Shown here piece after piece: positions 25,108 to 33,297 of a stretch of 64,000 nucleotides of DNA. The notes under the pieces were generated by a model. That model was not told the origin of the DNA. It made no database searches and saw only the letters and a list, made by a program, of their open reading frames with translations. A program made the translations under genes and the position numbers. Source of the stretch: a bacterium. Lineage in GTDB: Bacteria > Sysuimicrobiota > Sysuimicrobiia > Sysuimicrobiales > Segetimicrobiaceae. Positions within the stretch are counted from its first letter, which is position 1, and each line of letters opens with the position of its first letter. The stretch covers positions 1 through 64,000 of the forward strand of contig DATGJN010000035.1 of NCBI GenBank assembly GCA_035295165.1, given 5' to 3'.

Positions 25108-26307
25108 TCAGATGACCTCCTCGTCCGTCAGCCGGGCGATCTCGTCGTCGGTGAGCCCGAGCCACCCGCCGTAGATCTCGCGATTGTGCTCGCCGAGCGC
25201 GGGGCCGGTTGTGTGGACCGCACCGGGCGTCTCGGAGAACTTCGGCACGATGCCGATCATCGTCAGGGCGCCGACGTCGGCATCGGGGACCGCGATGACG
25301 TTCCCGCGGGCGGCGATGTGCGGGTCCGCGAGGATGCGCGGGACGTCGTACACCGGTCCGGCGACGGCGCCGCTTTCCTCGAGCCGGGCCAGCACCTCTT
25401 CCTGCGTGCGCCCGCCTATCCACTCGGCGATGATCGCGTCGAGCGCCTCGCGGTGTCGCACCCGGGACGTGTTGTCAGCAAAGCGGGGATCCTCGGTCAG
25501 GTCCGGCCGACCGATCGCCGAGGCGAGTCGCTCGAACACGCGCTGGCTCGTGGCGGAGAGCGCAATCCACGTGCCGTCGTTGGCGCGGTAGAGGTTGCGG
25601 GGCGCGGCGTCGGGGAACGCGTTGCCGGTGCGCCGCGCTTCAATCCCCAATGCCCGGTACTGCGTGATGTGGGGGATGAGCATTCGGAACAGCGGTTCGT
25701 AGAGACTGACGTCCACGACCTGGCCGCGCCCCGTCGCCTGGCGGTGGTGGACCGCCATCAGCGCGGCCATCGCTCCCGTCAACCCCGCGACCTCGTCGGC
25801 GAGCGGAATCGGCGGCACGAGCGGCGGCGATTCCGGAAACCCGCTGATCGCGACGAGCCCGCTCATCGCCTCCGCGATCGTGCCGAACCCTGGCCGATGC
25901 CGGTACGGCCCAGTCTGGCCGAATCCGGAGATGCGCAGCACGATCAGCTTCGGCGCCCGCTCGTGCAGCCGCTCGGGCCCGAGTCCCCACCGTTCGAGCG
26001 TGCCTGGCCGAAAGTTCTCGACGAGGACGTCGGCACGCTCCGCGAGCCGGACCAGGATCTCTTGGCCGCGCGGCCGGCTGAGATTGAGGGTGACGGACCG
26101 CTTGTTTCTCGAGACGATCTTCCACCATATGGAGCAGCCGTGGGCGAACGGGCCCCACGAGCGAAGGGGATCGCCGGCCCTTGGGTGTTCGACCTTGATC
26201 ACCCGGGCGCCGAAGTCCGCGAGCATGGAGGTCGCGGTCCCCCCTGAAACGATCGTCGAGAGGTCGAGTACCGTGAGATCGGCGAGCGGACCGGTTGCAG
26301 TCGTCAT
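25108..26307 (-). CDS. Family III (CaiB/BaiF) CoA-transferase
   Basis: A 399-residue family III CoA-transferase, which moves CoA between an acyl-CoA and a free acid. The N-terminal VLDLSTIVSGG, the fixed pattern ARVIKVEHP, NKRSVTLNL, VENFRPGT and the catalytic-aspartate segment PLADEVAG (about residue 170) are all present. It is the first gene of a minus-strand operon with PrpD and the class I hydratase subunits. That set fits activation or de-activation of a dicarboxylate such as mesaconate, citramalate, itaconate or a benzylsuccinate-like acid. Substrate remains inferred from neighbours only. Confidence 0.88.
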   Translation of the reverse strand: MTTATGPLADLTVLDLSTIVSGGTATSMLADFGARVIKVEHPRAGDPLRSWGPFAHGCSIWWKIVSRNKRSVTLNLSRPRGQEILVRLAERADVLVENFRPGTLERWGLGPERLHERAPKLIVLRISGFGQTGPYRHRPGFGTIAEAMSGLVAISGFPESPPLVPPIPLADEVAGLTGAMAALMAVHHRQATGRGQVVDVSLYEPLFRMLIPHITQYRALGIEARRTGNAFPDAAPRNLYRANDGTWIALSATSQRVFERLASAIGRPDLTEDPRFADNTSRVRHREALDAIIAEWIGGRTQEEVLARLEESGAVAGPVYDVPRILADPHIAARGNVIAVPDADVGALTMIGIVPKFSETPGAVHTTGPALGEHNREIYGGWLGLTDDEIARLTDEEVI

Positions 26308-26371
26308 CGCGGCTGTGTGAGCGTAGCGCTCCCGGGAAGGGATTCCGCCGCCGCGCCGGGGGTCCCTGCCG

Positions 26372-28675
26372 CTACACGATCGGGGGGCGAAGGAGTGCCG
26401 CCCGTCCGTCGCGCGCGAACGGCGCGAGCGGGTGGCCCGGTAAATCCTCCAATTGGGCGAGAATCTCCGCGGCCTGCCACACGAGGCGCTGCAGGTCGCC
26501 GTCCGGAATGTGATGGCGCGCGGTGATGCTCCCCCAGGGCCGTTCCTCGGCCCACGCGCCCACGGCCGACGCGCGCCACGCCGCCTGGGCCGCTTGGGTG
26601 CCGATCGCGGTCAACTCGTCTTCCAGCGGATCCGCCGGCAGGCTCGCGTCCCGTCGAGCGGCGTTGATGCGCGCGACCACGCGCCGCAGACCGATGAGCG
26701 ACTTCCGCACCTCCTCCGAGGTGGGGCCAGGTTCCCATCCGGGGCCGCCGGGCCGGCCCGGGCCGCCCGGCGGCCTGCCGGGCCGCGCGAGCGTGCGGAC
26801 ACGCGGGACGACGAGGCGCTCGGTGCCGAGCGCCCCCGCGACGGCGGCGAGGGCGGAGGGCTTCTGCGGAAGGATCCGGCCGCGGATCGCCTCGGCGAGC
26901 ACGAGCATCCTCGGGTGGCGGATGCGCGCGGCCGTGCGGCCCGCGTCGGTGGGCCGTTGGCCGGCATCAAGGTAGCCGAGGTCGCGGAGGATCGCGGCGC
27001 GGGCCCGAAACTCCGCCACCTCCGGCTGGTCGAGGGCGGCGAGGTCCCGCGTCACGGTGCGGCGTTCCCGCTCGAGCGTGGCGAGGTCGGCGAGACTCTT
27101 CAGGCACCGATCGACGACGCCGCATCCGGTACAGGGCATCTCGACCACGGCCTGGCCGAGGCGCGCGACCTGCTCGGCAGCGTCCTCCCGGTGGCGGGCG
27201 CGCCGCAGTCGGCCGAGCAGGTCGTCGAATTTCGCTCTGGTCGCGAGACGGTCTCGACACGGTCGTTCGACAAGCGGATCGGCGGGAATGGCAGCGAGCC
27301 GGGCGCGCATCGCGGCCACCTCGGGCGCCCGCAGAAACGCGGCGAACGACCGCCGCATCATGCTGTCGGCATCAGCGGCCGATCCCCGTACGAGCAGGTT
27401 GAGGACCTGCGCGTCGGACGGTGTGAACGTCGAGACGACGGGATCCGATGCGGCCGAGGCGAGGGCGAGGCCTTCGCGGGCGTCGTTGGCGGTCTCGGCC
27501 GCCACGATCACGATCCCGAGGGTGTCGCGACCACGCCGCCCGGCCCGGCCGGTCATCTGATGGAACTCCGTCGGGGTCAGCGGTTCGACGCCGGTGGGGC
27601 CGTGCCGGTGGAGCGTGGAGAGGACCACGGTGCGGGCGGGGACGTCCAGGCCGGCGGCGAGCGTCGTGGTGGCGCAGACGAGACGCACCAGGCCGGCCTC
27701 CAGGAGCTCCTCCACGCAGAGGCGCCAGCCCGTCAGATGGCCCGCGTGGTGCGACGCGACCCCGGCTCGGCGAAGCGCGGTGAGGAGGGGATGCGCGGCG
27801 AGCTGAGGCGTCCGAGCGAGCCAGTCCTGGATCCGCCTCGCGCGATCTGCTTCCCCGGGCGCGGGCCGCCCGCCCAGGAGCCGCGCGGCCTCATCGCATT
27901 CCCGGCGGCTCGGGAAGAACATGATCGCCGGGGTCAGGCGATGCCGGTCGAGGGCCTCCGTGACGGTCGTCAGCCAGCGGGGGTGCTTCGCGCGCGGGCG
28001 GATCTGGTCCGCGGCATCGCCCGGCAGCAACTGTCCCGCGCCGTCGGCCAGCAGGAATGCGAGCGGTACCGGCCGGGTCTCGAGTGTGATCACCTCGGGC
28101 GCCCGCCCCCGCAGCGTCTTCATCCATGCCGCGAGGGCGGCGGCGTTCGGAACTGTCGCCGAGAGCAGCAGAAGGCGGGCCTCACGCGGCGCCAACAGGA
28201 TGATCTCCTCCCATGCCGTCCCGCGTTCCGGATCGGACAGGTAGTGGGCCTCGTCAAGCACAACCGCGGCGGGCGGCGTTTCCCCGCCGCGCGCGTCGTA
28301 GAGGACGTTCCGCAAGATCTCCGTCGTCGCCACCAGTACCGGCGCGCGCGCGTTGACGCGGCGCTCGCCGGTGAGCAGGCCGACGGCGGCGTCGCCGAAG
28401 AGGGTTTGGAACTTTCGGAACTTCTGGTTCGACAGGGCCTTGAGCGGCGTTGTGTACCAGACCCGGGACGGCGCGACCCCGGCCGTAGCGGCGTTGCCGA
28501 GCGTCTCTGCGACGTACTGCTCGGCGATCCATGTCTTGCCGCTGCCGGTTGGCGCGGACACGAGGACGTCGCCCCGCGCCATCGCCGAGAGCGCGTCGCG
28601 CTGGAAAGGCGCGGGCGCAAACGGCACCTGGGGCGCCTCGCCAACGTGCCTGAGGATTTCGTGTAGCGTCGTCAC
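26372..28675 (-). CDS. Ski2-like DEAD/DEAH-box helicase
   Basis: A 767-residue superfamily 2 helicase. Motif I is SAPTGSGKTW (about 40-49), motif II is LDEAHYLSD, motif III SAT, motif VI QMTGRAGRRGRD; ATTTLAAGLDVPA precedes motif VI. This arrangement is that of Ski2/Mtr4-type RNA helicases rather than RecQ or RecG. A cysteine cluster CTGCGVVDRC near 520 could bind metal, and the C-terminal 200 residues carry a Gly/Pro-rich linker and a helical DSHCT-like end. The start is GTG. Probably acts in RNA turnover, though DNA substrates cannot be excluded. Confidence 0.85.
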   Translation of the reverse strand: MTTLHEILRHVGEAPQVPFAPAPFQRDALSAMARGDVLVSAPTGSGKTWIAEQYVAETLGNAATAGVAPSRVWYTTPLKALSNQKFRKFQTLFGDAAVGLLTGERRVNARAPVLVATTEILRNVLYDARGGETPPAAVVLDEAHYLSDPERGTAWEEIILLAPREARLLLLSATVPNAAALAAWMKTLRGRAPEVITLETRPVPLAFLLADGAGQLLPGDAADQIRPRAKHPRWLTTVTEALDRHRLTPAIMFFPSRRECDEAARLLGGRPAPGEADRARRIQDWLARTPQLAAHPLLTALRRAGVASHHAGHLTGWRLCVEELLEAGLVRLVCATTTLAAGLDVPARTVVLSTLHRHGPTGVEPLTPTEFHQMTGRAGRRGRDTLGIVIVAAETANDAREGLALASAASDPVVSTFTPSDAQVLNLLVRGSAADADSMMRRSFAAFLRAPEVAAMRARLAAIPADPLVERPCRDRLATRAKFDDLLGRLRRARHREDAAEQVARLGQAVVEMPCTGCGVVDRCLKSLADLATLERERRTVTRDLAALDQPEVAEFRARAAILRDLGYLDAGQRPTDAGRTAARIRHPRMLVLAEAIRGRILPQKPSALAAVAGALGTERLVVPRVRTLARPGRPPGGPGRPGGPGWEPGPTSEEVRKSLIGLRRVVARINAARRDASLPADPLEDELTAIGTQAAQAAWRASAVGAWAEERPWGSITARHHIPDGDLQRLVWQAAEILAQLEDLPGHPLAPFARDGRAALLRPPIV

Positions 28676-28753
28676 GGGCGCCCTGCCCCACAGGAGCCCC
28701 GTTGAGTCGCGTCGAAGGCCAAGGCACGTAGGTCGTTCACGCTCGAGGGGCCG

Positions 28754-29194
28754 GTGCCGAAGCAGACGAAAGGGTTCACGACATACGAGAAGCGGTTCTT
28801 GGCGAGCCTGATCCGCCAGGTGTGGCGGGCGTGCCAGGGATTCGTTGCCGTGGTCGTCGAGCGCGGTCCGGGAGAAGCCATCTACGCCCTCGACGACCTG
28901 GCGGAGTGGTCCACGGCCCAGAGCGCGCGGCTTCGCTCGACGGCGGGTCGGTCACCGACCGTGGGAGACGTCACGCGGCGCGTCGCGACCGAACTCCTCC
29001 GCGACGTCCGTACGTTCTGCGGCGGGCTCGGCGACCTGCTCGGCAACGCCCAACAGTCATCGCTCGATCCCGACGAGGTCGAGGACGAGGCGCTCACCAT
29101 GGTCGAGGGATTTCTCTCGTGGACCGCGCTGATGGCCACCCAGCTCGGGATCTCCCGAAACCTCCGCCCGCAGACCCTCTGGTACGAGCGATAG
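28754..29194 (+). CDS. Conserved-looking hypothetical protein
   Basis: A 146-residue cytoplasmic protein of mixed, non-repetitive composition (FTTYEKRFLASLIRQVWRAC at the start, DDLAEWSTAQSARLRS mid, LSWTALMATQLGISRN at the end), likely mainly alpha-helical. No known domain is recognised. The GTG start has GAGGGG just upstream, with unusually short spacing. It is divergent from the helicase and convergent with the UPF0173 hydrolase. Amino-acid balance with acidic, basic and aromatic residues argues that it is a real gene rather than a chance frame. Confidence 0.65.
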   Translation: MPKQTKGFTTYEKRFLASLIRQVWRACQGFVAVVVERGPGEAIYALDDLAEWSTAQSARLRSTAGRSPTVGDVTRRVATELLRDVRTFCGGLGDLLGNAQQSSLDPDEVEDEALTMVEGFLSWTALMATQLGISRNLRPQTLWYER

Positions 29195-29222
29195 GCCGCC
29201 AGCGTCGCGCTCCGGCTCGCGA

Positions 29223-29906
29223 TTAACGGATCTCGAAGCGTTCCCCCGGCTTCAAGACCGCGACGGTCGATTCCGTGGACGACTCGACCAGGCGCTTGAA
29301 CTGCTGTGGGTCCTGCGCGATAATCGGCCACGTGTTGTAGTGCTGCGGGATCACCGTGCGGGCGCCCAGGAACTTCGCGGCTTTGGCCGCGTCCTCCGGT
29401 CCCATCGTGAAGTTATCGCCGATCGGCAGCAGCGCCACGTCCAACCCGTTCTCGCCGATCAGGCGCATGTCGGAGAACAATGCCGTGTCCCCGGCGTCGT
29501 ATACGCGTTTCCCCTCAACCTCGAACAGGACGCCCGCGGGCATCCCGCCGTATGTGCCGTCAGGAAACGACGAACCGTGGAATGCCACGGTCAGTTTCAC
29601 CCGGCCGAACGGGAACGTGTGGGCGCCTCCGATGTGCAGCGGGTGGGCGTTCGCCACGCCCTGCTTCTGCGCGTAGTTGACCATCTCGAAGTTGGCGATC
29701 ACCGTGACGCCGGTGCGCTTAGCCAGCTCGACCGTGTCGCCGTAGTGATCGCCGTGCGCGTGCGTCAACACGATGAAAGACGGGCGGAGGTCGGTCGCAG
29801 CGACGGGGGCGAGGGAGTTGCCCGTGAGAAACGGATCGATGAGCACTGTGGTCCCCTTGGTCTCGAGTGCCCATGCGGAGTGCCCGTAGTAGGTGAGCGT
29901 CGCCAC
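29223..29906 (-). CDS. UPF0173 metal-dependent hydrolase (beta-lactamase fold)
   Basis: A 227-residue metallo-beta-lactamase-fold protein of the UPF0173 group. The metal motif THAHGDHYGD is at about 48-57, followed by a GDTAL strand with the bridging aspartate and PQHYNTWP near the C-terminus. The GTG at 29906 has GGAGGGAC 7 nt upstream and gives the family's usual length; a longer frame adds 34 Gly/Pro-rich codons. It lies 53 nt downstream of the SufR-like regulator on the same strand and may be co-transcribed. Substrate unknown. Confidence 0.88.
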   Translation of the reverse strand: MATLTYYGHSAWALETKGTTVLIDPFLTGNSLAPVAATDLRPSFIVLTHAHGDHYGDTVELAKRTGVTVIANFEMVNYAQKQGVANAHPLHIGGAHTFPFGRVKLTVAFHGSSFPDGTYGGMPAGVLFEVEGKRVYDAGDTALFSDMRLIGENGLDVALLPIGDNFTMGPEDAAKAAKFLGARTVIPQHYNTWPIIAQDPQQFKRLVESSTESTVAVLKPGERFEIR

Positions 29907-29959
29907 GGCTGTCCCTCCGTTCCGATGTCGGTCCCTACCGCCCGGGTGCCCGGGCGGCG

Positions 29960-30598
29960 TCATGTCTTTCGTCGAGGCTCCCGGGGCCTCGTGATCACGT
30001 ACCGGCACCGCGGCGCCCCCGCGAGAATGTGTTCGGTCCGTGTCGTGTCAGCGCCGAGCGCCTCGGAGAACAGGGCCAGCTCGCACGCGCACACCTGCCG
30101 ATGCGCGTCCGCGACGAGGCGGATCGGGCAGTTGTGCTCGATGAGCACGAACGTGTCTTTGTCGAGCTCCTCGCACTCCGCGAGATAGCCTTCCTCGTCA
30201 CGGACCTTTGCGAGGACGGTCACGCGGTCCCGCAGGTCCTTGCCCGCCATCAGGGCGCGGTACTGCTCGAGCTCGCGCTTGCGCCGCCGCTCGAACAGCG
30301 CGTCGATCTTGGCGTCACCGTCGAGGACACGGACATCTTCGAGGAGGGAGGTTGCAACTTCCTCGTACGTGCGGGGAAACACTTTGTCGCCTTCCAGGGT
30401 GATGCTGTATACGCGGCTGGGTCGACCCTGACCGCGTCGGATCCCGTCGGACCGCAGCTGCCCGTCGCGCTCGAGGATCGCCAAATGTTGGCGCACGCCC
30501 ATCGGCGTGATCCCAAGCCGCCGGCTGAGCTCTTGCACGGTCAGGGGACCGTGCCGCTTGATCAACGAGAGAATCTCACTCCGCGTTGTTGAGGTCAT
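29960..30598 (-). CDS. SufR-like ArsR/DeoR-type winged-helix regulator with C-terminal cysteines
   Basis: A 212-residue transcription factor. The winged helix-turn-helix is at the N-terminus (LTVQELSRRLGITPMGVRQHL, here given by its ends LTVQELS and GVRQHL), followed by a helical dimer region. The C-terminal sensor domain has four cysteines in HNCPIRL, VCACELAL and PRCRYVI, the pattern of SufR-type Fe-S-cluster-sensing repressors of suf genes. No suf genes lie here, so its targets may be elsewhere; the UPF0173 gene follows it. The ATG at 30598 is chosen, with GAGG 9 nt upstream. An AT-rich region with inverted repeats lies just before it and may be its own operator. Confidence 0.82.
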   Translation of the reverse strand: MTSTTRSEILSLIKRHGPLTVQELSRRLGITPMGVRQHLAILERDGQLRSDGIRRGQGRPSRVYSITLEGDKVFPRTYEEVATSLLEDVRVLDGDAKIDALFERRRKRELEQYRALMAGKDLRDRVTVLAKVRDEEGYLAECEELDKDTFVLIEHNCPIRLVADAHRQVCACELALFSEALGADTTRTEHILAGAPRCRYVITRPREPRRKT

Positions 30599-31032
30599 GG
30601 GCGGCCGCCTCGCACAGCATTGTAGCAAAGGGTTTCCGACTTGGCAAAGAAATCACAGTTCATAGTGTACTATTAGACCTTACTATGGATGAAGGGGGAT
30701 GAAGGGCCGCCTCCGGAATCGCGGCCAGGGTGCCGGACCGCAGAACCCTCTCATGGTCGACCCTCCACGTTCACCAGGCCGTCGTCGTCGGGGCTCCCAG
30801 GCGCACTGTCAGCGGGAGGTGTCGCCCTCGGGCATGGAGAAACCGCGGACCGGGAGTCCGTTCGAGGCGGGCGCCGTTTATTTCCGGGCGGCCCCGCGCT
30901 CGCGATCGGGGAACGTCTCGCGCGCGGACCGCCGGGAGCGCAGGCGAGCGTCATCCCCGGGACGGGCGTCGCCCGGGCCACCCGAGGTGCGCGATCCCTC
31001 GGCGAGGTTGATCGAGCGACAAGGAGGCAGGC
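30599..31032. other. Divergent intergenic region with long leader
   Basis: 434 bases lie between the regulator (minus) and threonine aldolase (plus). The first 90 are AT-rich and promoter-like. The remaining 340 are GC-rich with small hairpins, such as GGGCG-T-CGCCC (30964-30974) and CCGAGG/CCTCGG (30982-31002) shortly before the aldolase SD. If transcription starts in the AT-rich part, threonine aldolase mRNA carries a leader of over 300 nt. I found no match to T-box or glycine-riboswitch cores. Confidence 0.45.
30661..30687. promoter_or_regulatory. Inverted repeats upstream of the SufR-like regulator
   Basis: ATAGT-GT-ACTAT (30662-30673) is a compact inverted repeat, and CATAGT (30661-30666) also pairs with ACTATG (30682-30687). 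These sit in the only AT-rich patch of the divergent region, about 65-90 bp from the regulator start. Autoregulation by the adjacent cysteine-rich regulator is a reasonable inference. Confidence 0.4.
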
Positions 31033-32094
31033 GTGACGACGTTGATCGATCTTTCCAGTGACACCGCGACCCGCCCGTCGGCGGCGATGCGGGCGTTCAT
31101 GGCGCAGGCGCCGGTGGGCGACGAGCAACGGCAGGAAGACCCGACCGTGAACCTCCTCCAAGAACGCGTGGCCGCGCTCCTCGGCAAGGAGGCGGCGCTG
31201 TATCTCCCGTCGGCCACGATGGCCAACGCGATCGCGGTGAAGATGCACACGAAGCCCGGCGACGAGGTCGTGCTCGAGCGAACAGCCCACATCATGACGT
31301 CCGAGGTGGGAGGGACGGCGTTGCTGTCGGCGGCGATGGTGTACCCTCTCGACGGCGTGCGCGGGGTGTTTACGGAGCAGCAGGTCGTCAACGCGATCCG
31401 CAAGGACGATCCGCACTGTGCCCGTACCCGCCTCGTCTGCGTCGAACAGACCGCGAACTTCGGCGGCGGGACGGTGTGGCCGCTCGAACGGCTCCGCGCC
31501 GTCGCCGAGACGGCGCACCGCCACAACCTGCGCACCCACCTGGACGGCGCGCGCATCATGAACGCAGCGGCGGCGACGGGAGTCCCGGCGCACGAACACG
31601 CGCGCGGCTACGACTCCGTCACGTTCTGTCTGACCAAGGGCCTCGGCTGTCCGGTCGGCGCGCTCGTCGCGGGCGACCGCGAGTTCATCAAGGAGGCTCG
31701 CCGCTACAAGCACCTGTTCGGCGGCGCCATGAGGCAGGCGGGGATCATCGCCGCCGCGGGCGTGTACGCACTGGACCACAACGTCGAGCGACTGCCCGAG
31801 GATCACACGAACGCGAAGATCCTGGCGCGGGGACTCGCGGAGATCCCGGGTGTTGCGATCGACATCGCGCACGTGGAGACCAATCTCGTGTTCTTCGACG
31901 TGGCGGCGACCGGGCTCACCGCGAAGGAGGTCGTTGACCGGTTACTGGCGCGCGGCGTCCGGATGGGGGCAAGCACGCGCACGCGCATTCGCGCGGTTAC
32001 CCATCTGGACGTCAGCCAGGCGGACGTGGAGCGGGCGGTTGCGATCGCACGGGAAGTCCTCGCGACGGCGCGCGCCGGGGCAGCGGGACAGTAG
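31033..32094 (+). CDS. ltaE: Threonine aldolase / beta-eliminating lyase family PLP enzyme
   Basis: A 353-residue fold-type I PLP enzyme expected to cleave L-threonine or allo-threonine to glycine and acetaldehyde. The PLP lysine is Lys202 in CLTKGLG, the cofactor-pairing aspartate is Asp171 in HLDGAR, and LSSDTATRP at the start is characteristic. A GTG start is preceded by AAGGAGG at 5-nt spacing, an excellent SD. It is monocistronic, followed by a 19-bp hairpin. Related beta-eliminating lyases share the motifs, so substrate preference is inferred. Confidence 0.9.
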   Translation: MTTLIDLSSDTATRPSAAMRAFMAQAPVGDEQRQEDPTVNLLQERVAALLGKEAALYLPSATMANAIAVKMHTKPGDEVVLERTAHIMTSEVGGTALLSAAMVYPLDGVRGVFTEQQVVNAIRKDDPHCARTRLVCVEQTANFGGGTVWPLERLRAVAETAHRHNLRTHLDGARIMNAAAATGVPAHEHARGYDSVTFCLTKGLGCPVGALVAGDREFIKEARRYKHLFGGAMRQAGIIAAAGVYALDHNVERLPEDHTNAKILARGLAEIPGVAIDIAHVETNLVFFDVAATGLTAKEVVDRLLARGVRMGASTRTRIRAVTHLDVSQADVERAVAIAREVLATARAGAAGQ

Positions 32095-32126
32095 CGCGGA
32101 TCCGCGGCCATCGGCACGAAGCGGCA

Positions 32127-32169
32127 CACGTGAAGCGGGGGTCCCACTGAGGGGCCCCCGCTTCACGTG
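32127..32169. terminator. Very strong bidirectional hairpin
   Basis: CACGTGAAGCGGGGG (32127-32141) pairs perfectly with CCCCCGCTTCACGTG (32155-32169). The inner TCCC/GGGG adds four pairs (one G-U), leaving an ACTGA loop: a 19-bp stem. It lies between the convergent threonine aldolase and ferredoxin genes and serves both strands; no U-run follows. Confidence 0.7.
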
Positions 32170-32189
32170 CGCGCAAAACCGGCCGGGCG

Positions 32190-32480
32190 TTAGACGTGCC
32201 CGTGTTTCGCCTGGAACTCTTCCTTGCTCAACTTGTAGTGGTCGGCGCCCTCTTCAACGTACGTCTTGTACTGGTCGGGCACGTCGCCCTCCGCGAAGAT
32301 CGCCGTGACCGGACACACCGACTCGCACGCGCCGCAGTCGATGCACTCCTCCGGGTTGATGTACAGATGGGTCTCCCCCTGATCCTCATCGGCTTTGGGG
32401 TGAATGCAGTCGACGGGGCAGACCTCGACGCACGAGCGGTCTTTCGTGCCGATGCACGGCTCCGTGATGACGTAAGTCAT
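32190..32480 (-). CDS. fdxA: Seven-iron ferredoxin (3Fe-4S/4Fe-4S)
   Basis: A 96-residue electron carrier. Cysteines at 9, 17, 21 and 25 and at 46, 49, 52 and 56 follow the Azotobacter FdI spacing, with C-x7-C-x3-CP in the first half and [12 protein letters not shown] in the second. That predicts one 3Fe-4S and one 4Fe-4S cluster. A 10-residue acidic insertion precedes the second motif, and an acidic C-terminal tail follows. It is a plausible electron partner for KorAB in this organism, though not adjacent to it. The start is ATG at 32480, with a GGAGGC SD upstream. Confidence 0.93.
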   Translation of the reverse strand: MTYVITEPCIGTKDRSCVEVCPVDCIHPKADEDQGETHLYINPEECIDCGACESVCPVTAIFAEGDVPDQYKTYVEEGADHYKLSKEEFQAKHGHV

Positions 32481-32601
32481 TCTCGCGTGCCTCCTTCAAC
32501 GAACTCGAAACCCCCGTCATTATACGCTATAGCGCGGGCGAGTTCCTCTCCACGGCCGGGCCGCGGACGCGTGGCGCATCGGGTTCGACCCGCATCGCGT
32601 G

Positions 32602-32610
32602 TGGTATGAT
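32602..32610 (+). promoter_or_regulatory. Extended -10 promoter of the NUDIX gene
   Basis: TGGTATGAT fits an extended -10 (TGn followed by TATGAT, 5 of 6 to consensus) and lies 22 bp before the chosen GTG start at 32632. A TTCGAC at 32584 is a weak -35 with 15-bp spacing. Confidence 0.45.
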
Positions 32611-32631
32611 GGCATCGTTCGGGAGGTGTTC

Positions 32632-33279
32632 GTGACGGGATCGCGAGAGCAGCCGGTGCGGGTGCAGGACGTGTTGCATGATCCGGAGATGTTTCGGGCG
32701 CACGTCCGGAAGACGCTCGCGCACCGGGAGGCCCGGCGCGGAACGCCCCAGCCCGGCACCCGCCGTGCCGCCGTCCTCATGCCGTTGGTCGCCTCGCCCG
32801 ACGGTGCGGCCATACTCCTGACCAAGCGCACCGACACGCTCGAGCGCCACGGCGGACAGATCTCGTTTCCGGGCGGCGGCCTCGAGGAAGGCGAGACCCC
32901 GCTCGAAGCCGCGCTGCGCGAGACGTTCGAGGAGATCGGGGTGCCTGCCGCGGACGTCGACGTCCTCGGTCGTCTCGACGAGGAAGTGATCACCGTGTCT
33001 GGGTTTGCGGTCACCCCGTTCGCTGGCGTCATCGCGTCTCCGAGCCGGTTGCGCCTGAGCGCGCGCGAGGTACGGGCGGTGCTTCAAGTGCCGATCGAAG
33101 TGCTGTTGGATCCCCACACCACGCGGACCGAGGTCTGGGAGCGGAGCGGGCGGTCTCGAGTCGTCCACTTTTACGCGGTCGGAGGCGAGGCGGTGTGGGG
33201 CGCCACGGCCCGCATCATTGCAAGGTTCCTGCAGGCGGTGTTCGACGCGCCGTCGAGGGGCGCGGGGGACGTTATCTAG
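32632..33279 (+). CDS. NUDIX hydrolase, CoA-pyrophosphatase type
   Basis: A 215-residue NUDIX hydrolase. The NUDIX box runs GGGLEEGETPLEAALRETF...EEIGV (about residues 82-104; only parts cited), matching GX5EX7REUXEEXGU. The preceding LLTKRTDTL...GGQISFPGG is the extra signature of CoA-diphosphatases (NudL/YeaB). Such enzymes split CoA or acyl-CoA into 3',5'-ADP and phosphopantetheine. The GTG at 32632 has GGGAGG 5 nt upstream; an 11-codon extension is possible. The phosphoesterase gene follows 18 nt later. Confidence 0.88.
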   Translation: MTGSREQPVRVQDVLHDPEMFRAHVRKTLAHREARRGTPQPGTRRAAVLMPLVASPDGAAILLTKRTDTLERHGGQISFPGGGLEEGETPLEAALRETFEEIGVPAADVDVLGRLDEEVITVSGFAVTPFAGVIASPSRLRLSAREVRAVLQVPIEVLLDPHTTRTEVWERSGRSRVVHFYAVGGEAVWGATARIIARFLQAVFDAPSRGAGDVI

Positions 33280-33297
33280 TTGGGGAGGGCTGGCCCG

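Noticed and set aside
30689-31032. Possible riboswitch or T-box leader before threonine aldolase
   Set aside because: The leader is long and has small hairpins, but no T-box GGTGG...ACCGCG core and no glycine-riboswitch core could be found.
32578-32602. GGGTTCGACCC resembling a tRNA T-arm
   Set aside because: The acceptor and anticodon stems are missing. The sequence is better explained as the NUDIX promoter region.
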